Assembly (NCBI GenBank): GCA_023441255.1
Contig: JAEZPW010000209.1
Location: 1 to 39,270, forward strand
Direction of reading: 5' to 3'
Length of the DNA stretch: 39,270 nt
From: Acidobacteriota bacterium
GTDB taxonomy: Bacteria; Acidobacteriota; Terriglobia; Terriglobales; Acidobacteriaceae
Part shown: positions 21,757 through 29,557 of the stretch, in pieces
Numbering within the stretch: position 1 is the first letter of the stretch
Layout of the letters: each line of letters begins with the position of its first letter
Program-made: the position numbers and the translations under genes
Notes under the pieces: model-generated
What the model saw: only the letters and a program-made list of their open reading frames with translations
Database searches by the model: none
Told to the model about the DNA's origin: nothing

Positions 21757-23525
21757 GGCTGGCCCTCTTTTCTTGGTTCGTCCTTTTCCTAATGAGCACT
21801 TCCCAAGCACAGTTCAAGAAGCCTTCGAAGTCTGAGCCGCCCGACGCGATTTACGTCAATGGCAACGTTTATACCGGATTATTCGTAGCCGCCAAGACCG
21901 GGGGGCCGCTTTCTCCGGCAGAATCAGGGTGGAAACTCGACGGACTTGAGCCGTATCGAGTGGAAGCCTTGGCTGTTCGCGGCGACCGAGTCGTAGCGAT
22001 CGGGTCGAATCCGCAAGCGAAGGCGCTCGCCGACAAGCACACGCTAGTGGTCGACCTGAAAGGCCGTTTCGTAATGCCGGGCTTCAACGATGCGCATCTT
22101 CACCTGGCCAGTGGGGGATTCGAAAAACTGAACGTGGATCTGGCAGGTGTGAAGTCGTTGCAAGAGATGCAGGAGCGCATCGCGGCACGTGCAAAGAGCT
22201 CCGCACCAGGTGAGTGGATACAGGGTCGCGGATGGGATCATACGACCTGGCCTGGCAAAAAACTTCCGTCCCGGGAAGACCTTGATGAGGTGACCGGAAA
22301 ACATCCGGCAATATTCGTGCGGGTGGATGGCCATATCGCTGTCGCGAATTCGGCGGCGTTAGCCGTCGCCGGGATTACGAAGGGCAGTCCCGATCCCGCC
22401 GGAGGCAAGATTGACCGTGATGAACAGGGCGAACCCACCGGAATCGTCCGCGAGTCGGCGAAAGACGAGGTGATGGCAAAAATTCCGCCACCTACCCCAT
22501 CCCAGAGACGGCGTGCCGTAGAACTTGCATTGCAGGACGCCGCCAGCCATGGCATTACCTCGGTGCAGGACAACTCCGACTGGGAAGATTTTCTTACCTA
22601 CGAAGATCTGGAGCGTGAAGGAAAGCTTACCCTGCGCATCTGCGAGTGGCTCCCCTTCAATGCACCGCTGACTACGCTCGACCAGCACAGGTCGCATCAT
22701 GAGCAGCGCGATCTGATGCTGCATACAGGCATGCTGAAAGGCTTCATGGACGGCTCGCTCGGTTCGCGAACGGCCGCCATGCTGAAGCCATATTCGGACG
22801 ATCCGAACAACACGGGCCTGCCGCAGTACAAGCAATCTGAGCTGAACCAGATGGCTGAAGAGCGCGTTGCAGCCCGCTATCAAATGGGCTTTCACGCCAT
22901 CGGAGATGCCGGCACAGAACTTGCGCTGAACGCCTTTGAATCAGCCGAGCGGTATGCCCGGGAGCATGACATTACTGGTGTGGCGCCGGATGCCGAGATA
23001 CGAGAGTTCCGTTTTCGGGTGGAGCACGCTCAGGTGGTCTCCCCGCCGCAGATCAAGCGATTCCGAGACCTCAAAGTGATCGCGTCGATGCAGCCCAACC
23101 ACTTACTCACCGACATGAACTGGGCTATGGACCGCATCGGACCGGAGCGTGCGAGAACCTCTTACGCGTGGAAGTCTTTTCTGGACGCTGGTGTGATGCT
23201 TGCGTTCGGGACGGATTACCCGGTCGAGCCCATCACTCCTTTTCGGGGCCTCTATGCCGCAGTGACGCGGAAGAACGAATCGGGCACGAAGGAGTATTTC
23301 CCGGAGGAAAAGATCTCGATTCAGCAGGCTCTTACCGCCTATACCTCAGGTGCTGCTTTCGCCGAGTTTGCCGAAGGGGATAAGGGCACACTCGCGCCAG
23401 GCATGCTGGCTGACTTCGTTGTTCTTGACCGGGACATAACGAGGGCTGCTCCCGCAGAAATCCTGAACACGAAGGTCTTGCGGACCGTGGTTGGCGGCAA
23501 GACGGTGTTTGCCGCAGAGCAGTGA
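21753..23525 (+). CDS. Exported amidohydrolase, YtcJ-like
   Basis: A 590-residue amidohydrolase-superfamily protein with a short signal peptide (LFSWFVLFLMSTSQAQ). The small beta domain carries IYVNGNVYTG; the barrel begins VMPGFNDAHLHLASGG with the metal-binding His-x-His. GRGWDHTTWP, RVDGHIAVANSAAL, GFHAIGDAGTELALN, RVEHAQVVSP and FGTDYPVEPITPFRGLYAAV are hallmarks of the YtcJ group. It hydrolyses an amide or similar bond of unknown substrate, probably in the periplasm. The ATG at 21753 overlaps the M20 peptidase stop, implying coupled translation. An in-frame upstream extension to 21675 lies inside the peptidase gene and is rejected. Confidence 0.87.
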   Translation: MRLALFSWFVLFLMSTSQAQFKKPSKSEPPDAIYVNGNVYTGLFVAAKTGGPLSPAESGWKLDGLEPYRVEALAVRGDRVVAIGSNPQAKALADKHTLVVDLKGRFVMPGFNDAHLHLASGGFEKLNVDLAGVKSLQEMQERIAARAKSSAPGEWIQGRGWDHTTWPGKKLPSREDLDEVTGKHPAIFVRVDGHIAVANSAALAVAGITKGSPDPAGGKIDRDEQGEPTGIVRESAKDEVMAKIPPPTPSQRRRAVELALQDAASHGITSVQDNSDWEDFLTYEDLEREGKLTLRICEWLPFNAPLTTLDQHRSHHEQRDLMLHTGMLKGFMDGSLGSRTAAMLKPYSDDPNNTGLPQYKQSELNQMAEERVAARYQMGFHAIGDAGTELALNAFESAERYAREHDITGVAPDAEIREFRFRVEHAQVVSPPQIKRFRDLKVIASMQPNHLLTDMNWAMDRIGPERARTSYAWKSFLDAGVMLAFGTDYPVEPITPFRGLYAAVTRKNESGTKEYFPEEKISIQQALTAYTSGAAFAEFAEGDKGTLAPGMLADFVVLDRDITRAAPAEILNTKVLRTVVGGKTVFAAEQ

Positions 23526-23565
23526 GAAGCAGTCAGTGTTCGCCCGACTTGATCCGGATGGATGA

Positions 23566-23931
23566 GTGAAATTTCGCAGTCCAAGATATGGCCGTGAACG
23601 ACTCGCGGCGGCGCGGCGTCCACTGACCCCATCGGAGCGCCAGACGAATCTGTTTCAGGGTGCCGCCCTGGCACTTCTTCCAGCAATTTTTCTGCTGCCG
23701 CTGTCGTTTTTTCTTTTGCGAGCTCCCCGTTTCGCTAATGGGCGCACGCTGGCGGCGTTGGCGTTTTCCGTTGTCGCCGGGCTTGTTCTGCAAGGCGTAC
23801 GTAAACTACTCCTCGCTATGAAGCTGGCTGACCTGGATCTTACGACAGTGACGGCATTCGCTGTTCTCGTCGTGCTGAGCTGCCTGCTCGTATACGCAGG
23901 CGTGGTTCTGTTCGCCGTCTTCAACGGATAA
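23566..23931 (+). CDS. Small integral membrane protein, unknown
   Basis: A 121-residue protein of no recognised family. After a basic, soluble N-terminus of about 30 residues there are three to four hydrophobic stretches: GAALALLPAIFLLPLSFFLL, TLAALAFSVVAGLVLQGV and TAFAVLVVLSCLLVYAGVVLFAVF. It should be an inner-membrane protein. GTG start at 23566 with GGATGG nearby as a modest ribosome-binding site. It begins 40 bases after the amidohydrolase stop, so it may be the third gene of that operon, and ends 11 bases before the convergent acyltransferase gene. No function can be proposed. Confidence 0.6.
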   Translation: MKFRSPRYGRERLAAARRPLTPSERQTNLFQGAALALLPAIFLLPLSFFLLRAPRFANGRTLAALAFSVVAGLVLQGVRKLLLAMKLADLDLTTVTAFAVLVVLSCLLVYAGVVLFAVFNG

Positions 23932-23942
23932 TTCTGCTCGAT

Positions 23943-25010
23943 TTAGTCTCCGAGCGCGGGTTCGGGCACGACCGATGCCGGAACAGCCTTCGTTACAACC
24001 GCAGACACACCGTTTTCAAAGTATTTCTTGAGCTTCAGTATCGGCTTCTCAATGTACTTCCACGACAATGCGGCCGCGGGCACGGTTAGCGCACACTGCA
24101 TGATCGTGTGATAAAGCCCGCGCGTCATCCCAAAATGCGCCGGCACACGGTAAAGCGGCGTGGCCCAGTAGATCGAAAACACGATCGGGTGCCAGATATA
24201 AATCCCGTAGCTGATCCGTCCGATGTAGCGCATGGGACCTGAAGCCAGAATGCGGTTCTCATGGCTTACCGCGTAACTGACGACGGAGCCGAAGGTGAGA
24301 GCCAAAGCAAAGAACACGAACTCGAACTCGTGCTTATAGAGCAACCAATAGGCCCAGGGCGCGGCGACCCAGGTGTACTTGAACCACTTTGGGCGCAGTG
24401 CGACCAGGGCTCCGACGGCGATGGGGTCAAGCCGCGAGAAGGTGAAAAAGAACCCCATGCTGGTGCCGAGGTGGTGCAGCAACATGCGGAATGGCGTTCC
24501 AGCCAGAACGACCGCCACCAGGACAGCAATAAGGCCGCGGCGGGAGAAGATCCGCACGAAGAAGGGCCAGACGAAGTAGAACTGCTCCTCCACGCACAAG
24601 GACCATGTGATCACGAGGCAGAATGATCCCAGCGAGTTGAAAATCAAGTTCTGCACGTAGAAGACGTAGTACTGCCACTTGTAGAGCGAAAAGTCGATGT
24701 GCTGATCGAACCACGGTCCCATGTGACGCGAAAGCACGAAGACGTAGAACAGGAGCAGGTAGTAAAGCGGCCAGATACGCAGGCCGCGCCGGGCGTAGAA
24801 GTTCCGGTAGTAGTTCGGCTGGTCTTTGGTGGCAAGCAGAATGGAGGTGATCAGGTATCCGGAGATAACGAAGAACAGGTCGACGCCGATCCAGCCCCAG
24901 CTTCGTGCCATCTCCAGGGCAGGGGTCGAGAAGCCGAAGTTGCAATGAACGAGCAAAACAAACGCAACGGCAAATGCGCGCAGACCATCGAGTTCGGGAA
25001 CGTACCGAAT
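23943..25010 (-). CDS. OafA/YrhL-type membrane O-acyltransferase (acyltransferase family 3), apparent ATT start
   Basis: A polytopic acyltransferase-3 protein of 355 residues. The family N-terminus is R-Y-x-P-E-L-D-G-L-R-A followed by LLVH and the WIGVDLFFVISGYLI motif. All are present, but the only ATG/GTG/TTG in frame is a TTG at 24956, which would cut off RYVPELDGLRAF and half of the first helix. The full conserved N-terminus begins at an ATT codon (25010-25008), preceded by AGGAG at 25021-25017 with a 6-base spacer, and an in-frame TAG lies just upstream. ATT initiation is therefore likely, or the start codon has mutated. The enzyme transfers acyl groups to cell-surface sugars; about ten membrane helices. 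Monocistronic. Confidence 0.8.
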   Translation of the reverse strand: MRYVPELDGLRAFAVAFVLLVHCNFGFSTPALEMARSWGWIGVDLFFVISGYLITSILLATKDQPNYYRNFYARRGLRIWPLYYLLLFYVFVLSRHMGPWFDQHIDFSLYKWQYYVFYVQNLIFNSLGSFCLVITWSLCVEEQFYFVWPFFVRIFSRRGLIAVLVAVVLAGTPFRMLLHHLGTSMGFFFTFSRLDPIAVGALVALRPKWFKYTWVAAPWAYWLLYKHEFEFVFFALALTFGSVVSYAVSHENRILASGPMRYIGRISYGIYIWHPIVFSIYWATPLYRVPAHFGMTRGLYHTIMQCALTVPAAALSWKYIEKPILKLKKYFENGVSAVVTKAVPASVVPEPALGD

Positions 25011-25149
25011 ACAACACTCCTAATGCGCGCCAGGCGCGTGGTCGCGGAAGCGCGATATAACTGGAAACGAGAATCTTACCAGAGAGTACCGCGAAGGCTG
25101 TACACACAAACACTGCTGTTCAATGGGCGTTGTGGAAGAACTCCAGTGT

Positions 25150-25635
25150 TTACGGCAGAGATGATTGGGAAGTCGGACCCCTGAGTTGGTTGTTCCGCCG
25201 TATGTGCAAGACCTTGTCCACAATAGCGACAACCTCAGTCCCCTCATCCTTCACTTCAACTGTAAAGGTGGCTTCGGTTTTTCCTTGCGAGGTTACCGCC
25301 TCGCGTATCCCATCCACCTGCTCCTGCGATATCCGGAAGTGAGCTGTGACCCTGCCCCGTCCAGGTCTGCGAAAACGGATGGCGGCGGACTTGTCCCACA
25401 CGGTGTATTCGCGACCGAGTTTTTCAATGAGCATGAGCATGTAGAAAGGGTCGGTCATCGAGTAAAGCGAGCCGCCGTAGTGAGTCCCGACATAGTTGGA
25501 ATTCCAGAAGCGCAGCTTCATTTCAACGTCGACTGCACTCCAATCCGAGGCTATATGCTTCACTCGGATCCCCGCGCCGGCAAAGGGGGGCCACAGATTC
25601 ATCCATGTGCGGATATGGCGCTTCCAGAACTTCAT
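25150..25635 (-). CDS. DUF4442 hotdog-fold protein, putative thioesterase
   Basis: A 161-residue protein recognised as DUF4442. The amphipathic N-terminus FWKRHIRTWMNLWPPFAGAGI is followed by LRFWNSNYVGTHYGGSLYSMTDPF, the family signature in the hotdog fold, then IRFRRPGRGRVTAHFRIS. Proteins of this group are related to acyl-CoA thioesterases, but the catalytic activity of most is unproven. It is cytosolic, with no signal peptide. ATG start at 25635. It lies alone between the acyltransferase and the divergent transporter gene; a role in acyl-group turnover is plausible given the other acyl-CoA genes but not shown by the sequence. Confidence 0.8.
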   Translation of the reverse strand: MKFWKRHIRTWMNLWPPFAGAGIRVKHIASDWSAVDVEMKLRFWNSNYVGTHYGGSLYSMTDPFYMLMLIEKLGREYTVWDKSAAIRFRRPGRGRVTAHFRISQEQVDGIREAVTSQGKTEATFTVEVKDEGTEVVAIVDKVLHIRRNNQLRGPTSQSSLP

Positions 25636-25807
25636 CGATTCTCCTTACGTTGCTTGACCGCGCCCCCTACGGCGCATACAGGTCTGCTGTCGGCGTTTGA
25701 AGATACAGCAAGAGTCGCATTGCCATACGGCGGGCCCAGGCCACTGGCCAGAAGCGTCACTTGCGTCTGCTAATCTACTGCTTACCTGAACTTCGGGGCG
25801 CAATGAG

Positions 25808-26761
25808 ATGTCACGTTCGGCTAAGGCTCACATATATCTGGTGCTCGTTACTTTGATCTGGGGAGCGACCTTCGTCCAGATCAAAGCCGCATTGGTTTAT
25901 GCCTCGCCTTTGCTCTTCAATGTGATACGGATGACGCTTGCTGCCGTCGCGCTTTGCCTCATCTTTCGCAAGGACGTTGCTCGTCTGACGCGCCAGTCGG
26001 TCCGGGCGGGAGCCGTTGTCGGATTCTTCCTGTGGCTTGGGTACGAATTCCAGACGAGCGGCCTGAAGTTGACGACGCCTTCGAAGTCGGCGTTCCTGAC
26101 CGGAGTATCGGTGGTGCTCGTGCCAGTGTTTCTGGCGGTCTTTTTTCGCCGGCACATCAACCGCTGGACGACACTCGGCGTCGGCGCGGCGTTAGTTGGC
26201 TTGTATCTGCTGACAGTACCTGCTGGCGCCAATGGCTTTTCGGACCTTTCGACGATAAACCGTGGCGACGTTCTTACGATCGCGTGCGCGGTCTCCTTTG
26301 CATTTCAAATCATTTTCATGGGACGGGCTACTCAACGGTTCTCGTTCCAGCAGATCGCGACGGTTGAAGCCGTGGTATGCGCACTGTTGATGGCGATCAG
26401 CGTTCCGGCGTTTGAAGAGCCATTCATCGTCTGGAATTCCACGGTGATCTGGGCGATTCTAGTTACCGGGCTCCTGGGGACGGCTCTTGCATTCACGGTG
26501 CAGGCATGGGCGCAGCAATTCACGCCGCCTACCCACACCGCCCTCATATTTTCCCTTGAGCCAGTCTTTGCCTGGATAACTTCATACATTGTTCTTGGTG
26601 AACGACTCGGAGCGCGAGCCGGTTTCGGAGCGATCCTCATACTGGGCGGCGTCCTGGTTTCGGAGTTGAAAAGCAGTTCTCCGCAGGAGACTACCGAGGA
26701 GCTGGGTGCGGTCGAGAATGCGCTCGCAGAGACCAGTAACGCTCCAGGCGATCGTACTTAG
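25808..26761 (+). CDS. EamA-domain DMT-superfamily transporter
   Basis: A 317-residue membrane protein with ten predicted helices and two EamA repeats. The first repeat begins IYLVLVTLIWGATFVQIKAAL, includes SKSAFLTGVSVVLVPVF, and the second carries ALAFTVQAWAQQFTPPTHTALIFSLEPVFAW, the hallmark end of an EamA domain. It exports or imports a small metabolite across the inner membrane; the substrate cannot be read. The C-terminal 30 residues are acidic and cytosolic (SSPQETTEEL). ATG start at 25808. A 6-bp inverted repeat ACTCAA/TTGAGT at 26785-26804 follows the stop and may be a weak terminator. Confidence 0.87.
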   Translation: MSRSAKAHIYLVLVTLIWGATFVQIKAALVYASPLLFNVIRMTLAAVALCLIFRKDVARLTRQSVRAGAVVGFFLWLGYEFQTSGLKLTTPSKSAFLTGVSVVLVPVFLAVFFRRHINRWTTLGVGAALVGLYLLTVPAGANGFSDLSTINRGDVLTIACAVSFAFQIIFMGRATQRFSFQQIATVEAVVCALLMAISVPAFEEPFIVWNSTVIWAILVTGLLGTALAFTVQAWAQQFTPPTHTALIFSLEPVFAWITSYIVLGERLGARAGFGAILILGGVLVSELKSSSPQETTEELGAVENALAETSNAPGDRT

Positions 26762-26935
26762 CGCTCAGTCAAGATTTGGCGCCCACTCAAGTTGAACTTT
26801 GAGTCATCGGGAGAAGTCCCGACATGGTACACACTTGCGCAAAATTGGTAACGATTGCGACCTGTGATGCGTCTAAATTCATGAGAATGGAGTCTAACCT
26901 GCCAGTTGTACGCAACTTCCGGTAAACGCTCCCGT

Positions 26936-26979
26936 TATAATCGTTGTGCTCCGAGAAGAGCCGGAGGGAAAGAGAAAAT
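26936..26979 (+). promoter_or_regulatory. Putative htrA promoter -10 and ribosome-binding site
   Basis: A perfect TATAAT lies at 26936-26941, 38 bases before the htrA ATG. GGAGGG at 26963-26968 is the likely ribosome-binding site. No good sigma-70 -35 is found 16-18 bases upstream; GCAACTT at 26912-26918 resembles a sigma-E -35 box but no matching -10 follows. The transcript leader would be about 30 bases. Confidence 0.45.
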
Positions 26980-28587
26980 ATGAATCCGCGCGTGAGCGCT
27001 TTTTGGACGCGTCTGAAGGCCCACCGATATGCCTCGACGATTGTCATTCTTCTGACGCTGGCACTTGGCATTCTGATCGGTACCGTGATTTCATCCGGTG
27101 TCAAAGGCAAAGAGAACAAGAATGCATCTGCCGATGCGACATCCCTGCAGATTCCGGCGCCGACGCAGCTTTCGAATCAGTTTTCAAAGGTTGCCAAGGA
27201 TCTTGAGCCAACCGTCGTCAACATCAACACTGAATCGACGGTAAAGAATCCGCACCGCCGCATGCGGCCAAGTCCGCGTACTCCGCAGGGTCCTGGTGGT
27301 GGCGACGAGGACAATCCGTTCCAGGATTTCTTTGACCGTTTCTTCGGGCAGAACCCCGGTGGTGGTGGCGGTATGGGTGGCCCAGACACGATGAGAGAGC
27401 GGTCGCTCGGTTCTGGCATCATCGTTGATCCCAAAGGCTACATCCTGACGAATCGCCACGTGGTGGATGGCGCAGACCGCATCCAGGTCAAGCTGATGGA
27501 TGACCCGCGAGGCTCGCAGGGTCACGAGGCCACTGTAATTGGAACCGATGCAGAAACCGACATCGCCGTGATCAAGATCAATCTTGACCGTCAGCTGCCT
27601 GCGGCGAAGATCGGCAACTCTGACGGCATGCAGGTCGGCGACTGGGTTCTGGCGATCGGCAGCCCCTTCGGTCTTCAGCAGACGGTAACCGCCGGCATCG
27701 TTTCGGCAAAGGGCCGCGACATTGTCCCGGGTCGTCAGTTCCAGTCTTTCATTCAGACCGATGCCGCGATCAACCCCGGCAACTCCGGCGGTCCGCTGGT
27801 GAATATGAACGGCGAAGTGGTCGGTATCAACACGGCGATCCTGACCGAGAGCCAGGGTTACCAGGGCGTTGGTTTCGCCATGCCGTCGAACACCGTCGTG
27901 CAGGTCTACAACCAGTTGATCGGGCCTGATCACAAGGTTACGCGCGGCTCGATCGGTGTTGAGTTCAATGCAGCGCCGAATCCGGCGATCGCTAGAGTTT
28001 ACGGCGTGAAAAATGGTGTGACGGTCGCGAACGTGGTGCCCGATGGACCCGCTGCCAAAGCAGGCCTCCAGGTGGGCGACACCATCGTGAGCGTTGACGG
28101 CAAGCCGGTCAAGAATGGCGACGAATTGGTTGCGGACATTGCCAGCCGCAAGCCCGGCAGCACCGCCAAGGTGGGATTCGTCCGCAGCGGCAAGGAGCAG
28201 ACCACCAGCGTCACGATCGCAGACCGCGCGAAGCTGTTCGCGTCACGGTTGGGTGAAGAGGAAGAGACAAACGACGAGGGTCAGCCCGAACCCAGCAAAC
28301 TCGGCATCACCGTCGGCAGCGTCACTCCTGAAATCGCTGACCGCCTCGATATACCGCAGGGGAAGGGCGTAATCGTTCAGGACGTGAAGCCCGGTTCCTT
28401 TGCCGATGACGTGGGTGTAAGCCGCGGGGACGTCATCATGGAGGTAAACAAGCAACCCGTTAACAGTGCTGCCGACTTCAGCAAGATACAGTCGGGCCTG
28501 AAGAGCGGCCAGGACGTCGTCTTCCTTGTCCGGCAGGGGCGAGGTCGCAACGCCGGGACGATATTCCTGGCGGGCACCTTGCCGTAG
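26980..28587 (+). CDS. DegP/HtrA (Do-family) serine protease
   Basis: A 535-residue periplasmic protease. Residues about 19-39 form one membrane segment or signal anchor. The trypsin-like domain shows the triad His150 (TNRHVVDGAD), Asp184 (TDIAVIKI) and Ser259 (NPGNSGGPL). A Gly/Pro-rich, Phe-containing loop (residues about 100-125) corresponds to the LA loop of Do proteases. Two PDZ domains follow: about 295-400 (KAGLQVGDTIVSVDGKPV) and 425-535 (FADDVGVSRGDVIMEVNKQPV). It degrades or refolds damaged envelope proteins. The ATG at 26980 is chosen over an open frame from 26944 because GGAGGG lies at the right distance. Strong terminator downstream, so a single-gene unit. Confidence 0.93.
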   Translation: MNPRVSAFWTRLKAHRYASTIVILLTLALGILIGTVISSGVKGKENKNASADATSLQIPAPTQLSNQFSKVAKDLEPTVVNINTESTVKNPHRRMRPSPRTPQGPGGGDEDNPFQDFFDRFFGQNPGGGGGMGGPDTMRERSLGSGIIVDPKGYILTNRHVVDGADRIQVKLMDDPRGSQGHEATVIGTDAETDIAVIKINLDRQLPAAKIGNSDGMQVGDWVLAIGSPFGLQQTVTAGIVSAKGRDIVPGRQFQSFIQTDAAINPGNSGGPLVNMNGEVVGINTAILTESQGYQGVGFAMPSNTVVQVYNQLIGPDHKVTRGSIGVEFNAAPNPAIARVYGVKNGVTVANVVPDGPAAKAGLQVGDTIVSVDGKPVKNGDELVADIASRKPGSTAKVGFVRSGKEQTTSVTIADRAKLFASRLGEEEETNDEGQPEPSKLGITVGSVTPEIADRLDIPQGKGVIVQDVKPGSFADDVGVSRGDVIMEVNKQPVNSAADFSKIQSGLKSGQDVVFLVRQGRGRNAGTIFLAGTLP

Positions 28588-28612
28588 CCGCTTCGTCACC
28601 TTCGTAACTTCA

Positions 28613-28645
28613 GCGCCGGGCAGCATGCCCGGCGCGTTTGTTTTT
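28613..28645 (+). terminator. Rho-independent terminator of htrA
   Basis: GCGCCGGGCA (28613-28622) and TGCCCGGCGC (28626-28635) form a perfect 10-bp stem with a 3-base loop, followed by GTTTGTTTTT. It ends the htrA transcript 25 bases past the stop codon. Confidence 0.92.
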
Positions 28646-28815
28646 ATGCGGTTCCAGTGGAGAATTTGTCTTGTTTGCTGCACGCTCCAGAGCGCACGTG
28701 GGACGCCGCAGGCAAGGGGACGTGCAATGCTCGCGCAAAGTGGGAAAGCCTATGCGAATAAGGTGAAACCCTGAAGTGCAACGCTGTGTTTGCACCGTCT
28801 CAGCACGAAAGGCAC

Positions 28816-28844
28816 TTGCCCTAATCAATGATTCGCATGACAAT
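28816..28844 (+). promoter_or_regulatory. Possible promoter of the peptidoglycan-binding protein gene
   Basis: TTGCCC (28816-28821) and GACAAT (28839-28844) are separated by 17 bases, each matching four of six consensus positions. It is the best sigma-70-like pair in the roughly 360-base gap between htrA and the next gene. Apart from the htrA terminator, nothing else was recognised in that gap. Confidence 0.3.
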
Positions 28845-28950
28845 CTTGTAACACTCCGTTCATGAACGCTACGGGGTGTTCGTTGTTTTTGCGGCAATGG
28901 CCGGTGCGTCGGCTTGCCGGTTCATCTTAGGCTATTTCCAGAGGTGCTGT

Positions 28951-29487
28951 TTGCACTCCTTCGTTTCGAACATCAGGAAGTTTCTTGTCCTCACCTGTGT
29001 GGTGCTCCTCTGCGCGTCCGTTGGGCTCGCAAGGGGGAAGAAAACGACTCACTCGGCATCGAAGAAGACAACTTCTGGTTCTACTCACAAAAAGGTAAGC
29101 AGTAAAACAAGTTCGAAGGCGGGAAAGGCCTCGCGTTCAAGTAAGGGAACAAAAAGTGGAAAGGTGAAAGTCGCCGCGCGCAGCCGTGGGCAGCAGGGCA
29201 TCAGCGACGACCGTGCCATGGAGATACAGCAGGCACTGATAAAGGCCAGATATCTCGAAGGTGAGCCGAGCGGTGTCTGGGACCAATCCACGCGTAGTGC
29301 GATGGCCAAGTTTCAGGGCGATAACGGCTGGCAAACAAAAGTGGTCCCAGACTCGAGAGCGCTGATCAAGCTTGGCCTTGGCCCCAATCACAGTGACGTC
29401 ATCAACCCCGAAACGTCGCTCATGCTGCCGTACGCCAATAGTTCGGACCGGCAACTCGTGTCCGCGGGCGCGACTCCGCAACGTTAA
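28951..29487 (+). CDS. Exported peptidoglycan-binding domain protein
   Basis: A 178-residue secreted protein. The signal peptide spans the start through LVLTCVVLLCASVGLARG. A Lys/Ser/Thr-rich linker of about 55 residues follows, likely extended and positively charged. The C-terminal domain is of the PG_binding_1 type: ISDDRAMEIQQALIKARYL, GVWDQSTRSAMAKFQ and ALIKLGLGP. It should bind cell-wall peptidoglycan; no catalytic domain is attached. The TTG at 28951 is preferred because AGAGG (28940-28944) sits at the right spacing and the signal peptide then starts at the protein end. The frame is open to a GTG at 28876 and an ATG at 28897, which would give an unusually long leader. Confidence 0.75.
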   Translation: MHSFVSNIRKFLVLTCVVLLCASVGLARGKKTTHSASKKTTSGSTHKKVSSKTSSKAGKASRSSKGTKSGKVKVAARSRGQQGISDDRAMEIQQALIKARYLEGEPSGVWDQSTRSAMAKFQGDNGWQTKVVPDSRALIKLGLGPNHSDVINPETSLMLPYANSSDRQLVSAGATPQR

Positions 29488-29507
29488 GGGGCATATCCTC
29501 ACGATGG

Positions 29508-29540
29508 AACAGCCGAGGCAATTTGCCTCGGCTGTTGTTT
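29508..29540 (+). terminator. Terminator hairpin after the peptidoglycan-binding gene
   Basis: AACAGCCGAGGCA (29508-29520) and TGCCTCGGCTGTT (29524-29536) pair perfectly over 13 bp with an ATT loop, followed by GTTT. It also lies just past the stop of the convergent histidine kinase gene, so it may serve both. Confidence 0.82.
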
Positions 29541-29557
29541 ACGCCGATGCGTTGTGA

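Noticed and set aside
23943..24956. Acyltransferase starting at TTG 24956 as a truncated pseudogene
   Set aside because: The conserved N-terminal residues are intact just upstream, in frame, with a well-placed AGGAG and an ATT codon.
24427..25113. A 228-codon open frame on the minus strand overlapping the acyltransferase
   Set aside because: Arg/Leu-rich shadow frame. The acyltransferase motifs, including its missing N-terminus, lie in the neighbouring frame.
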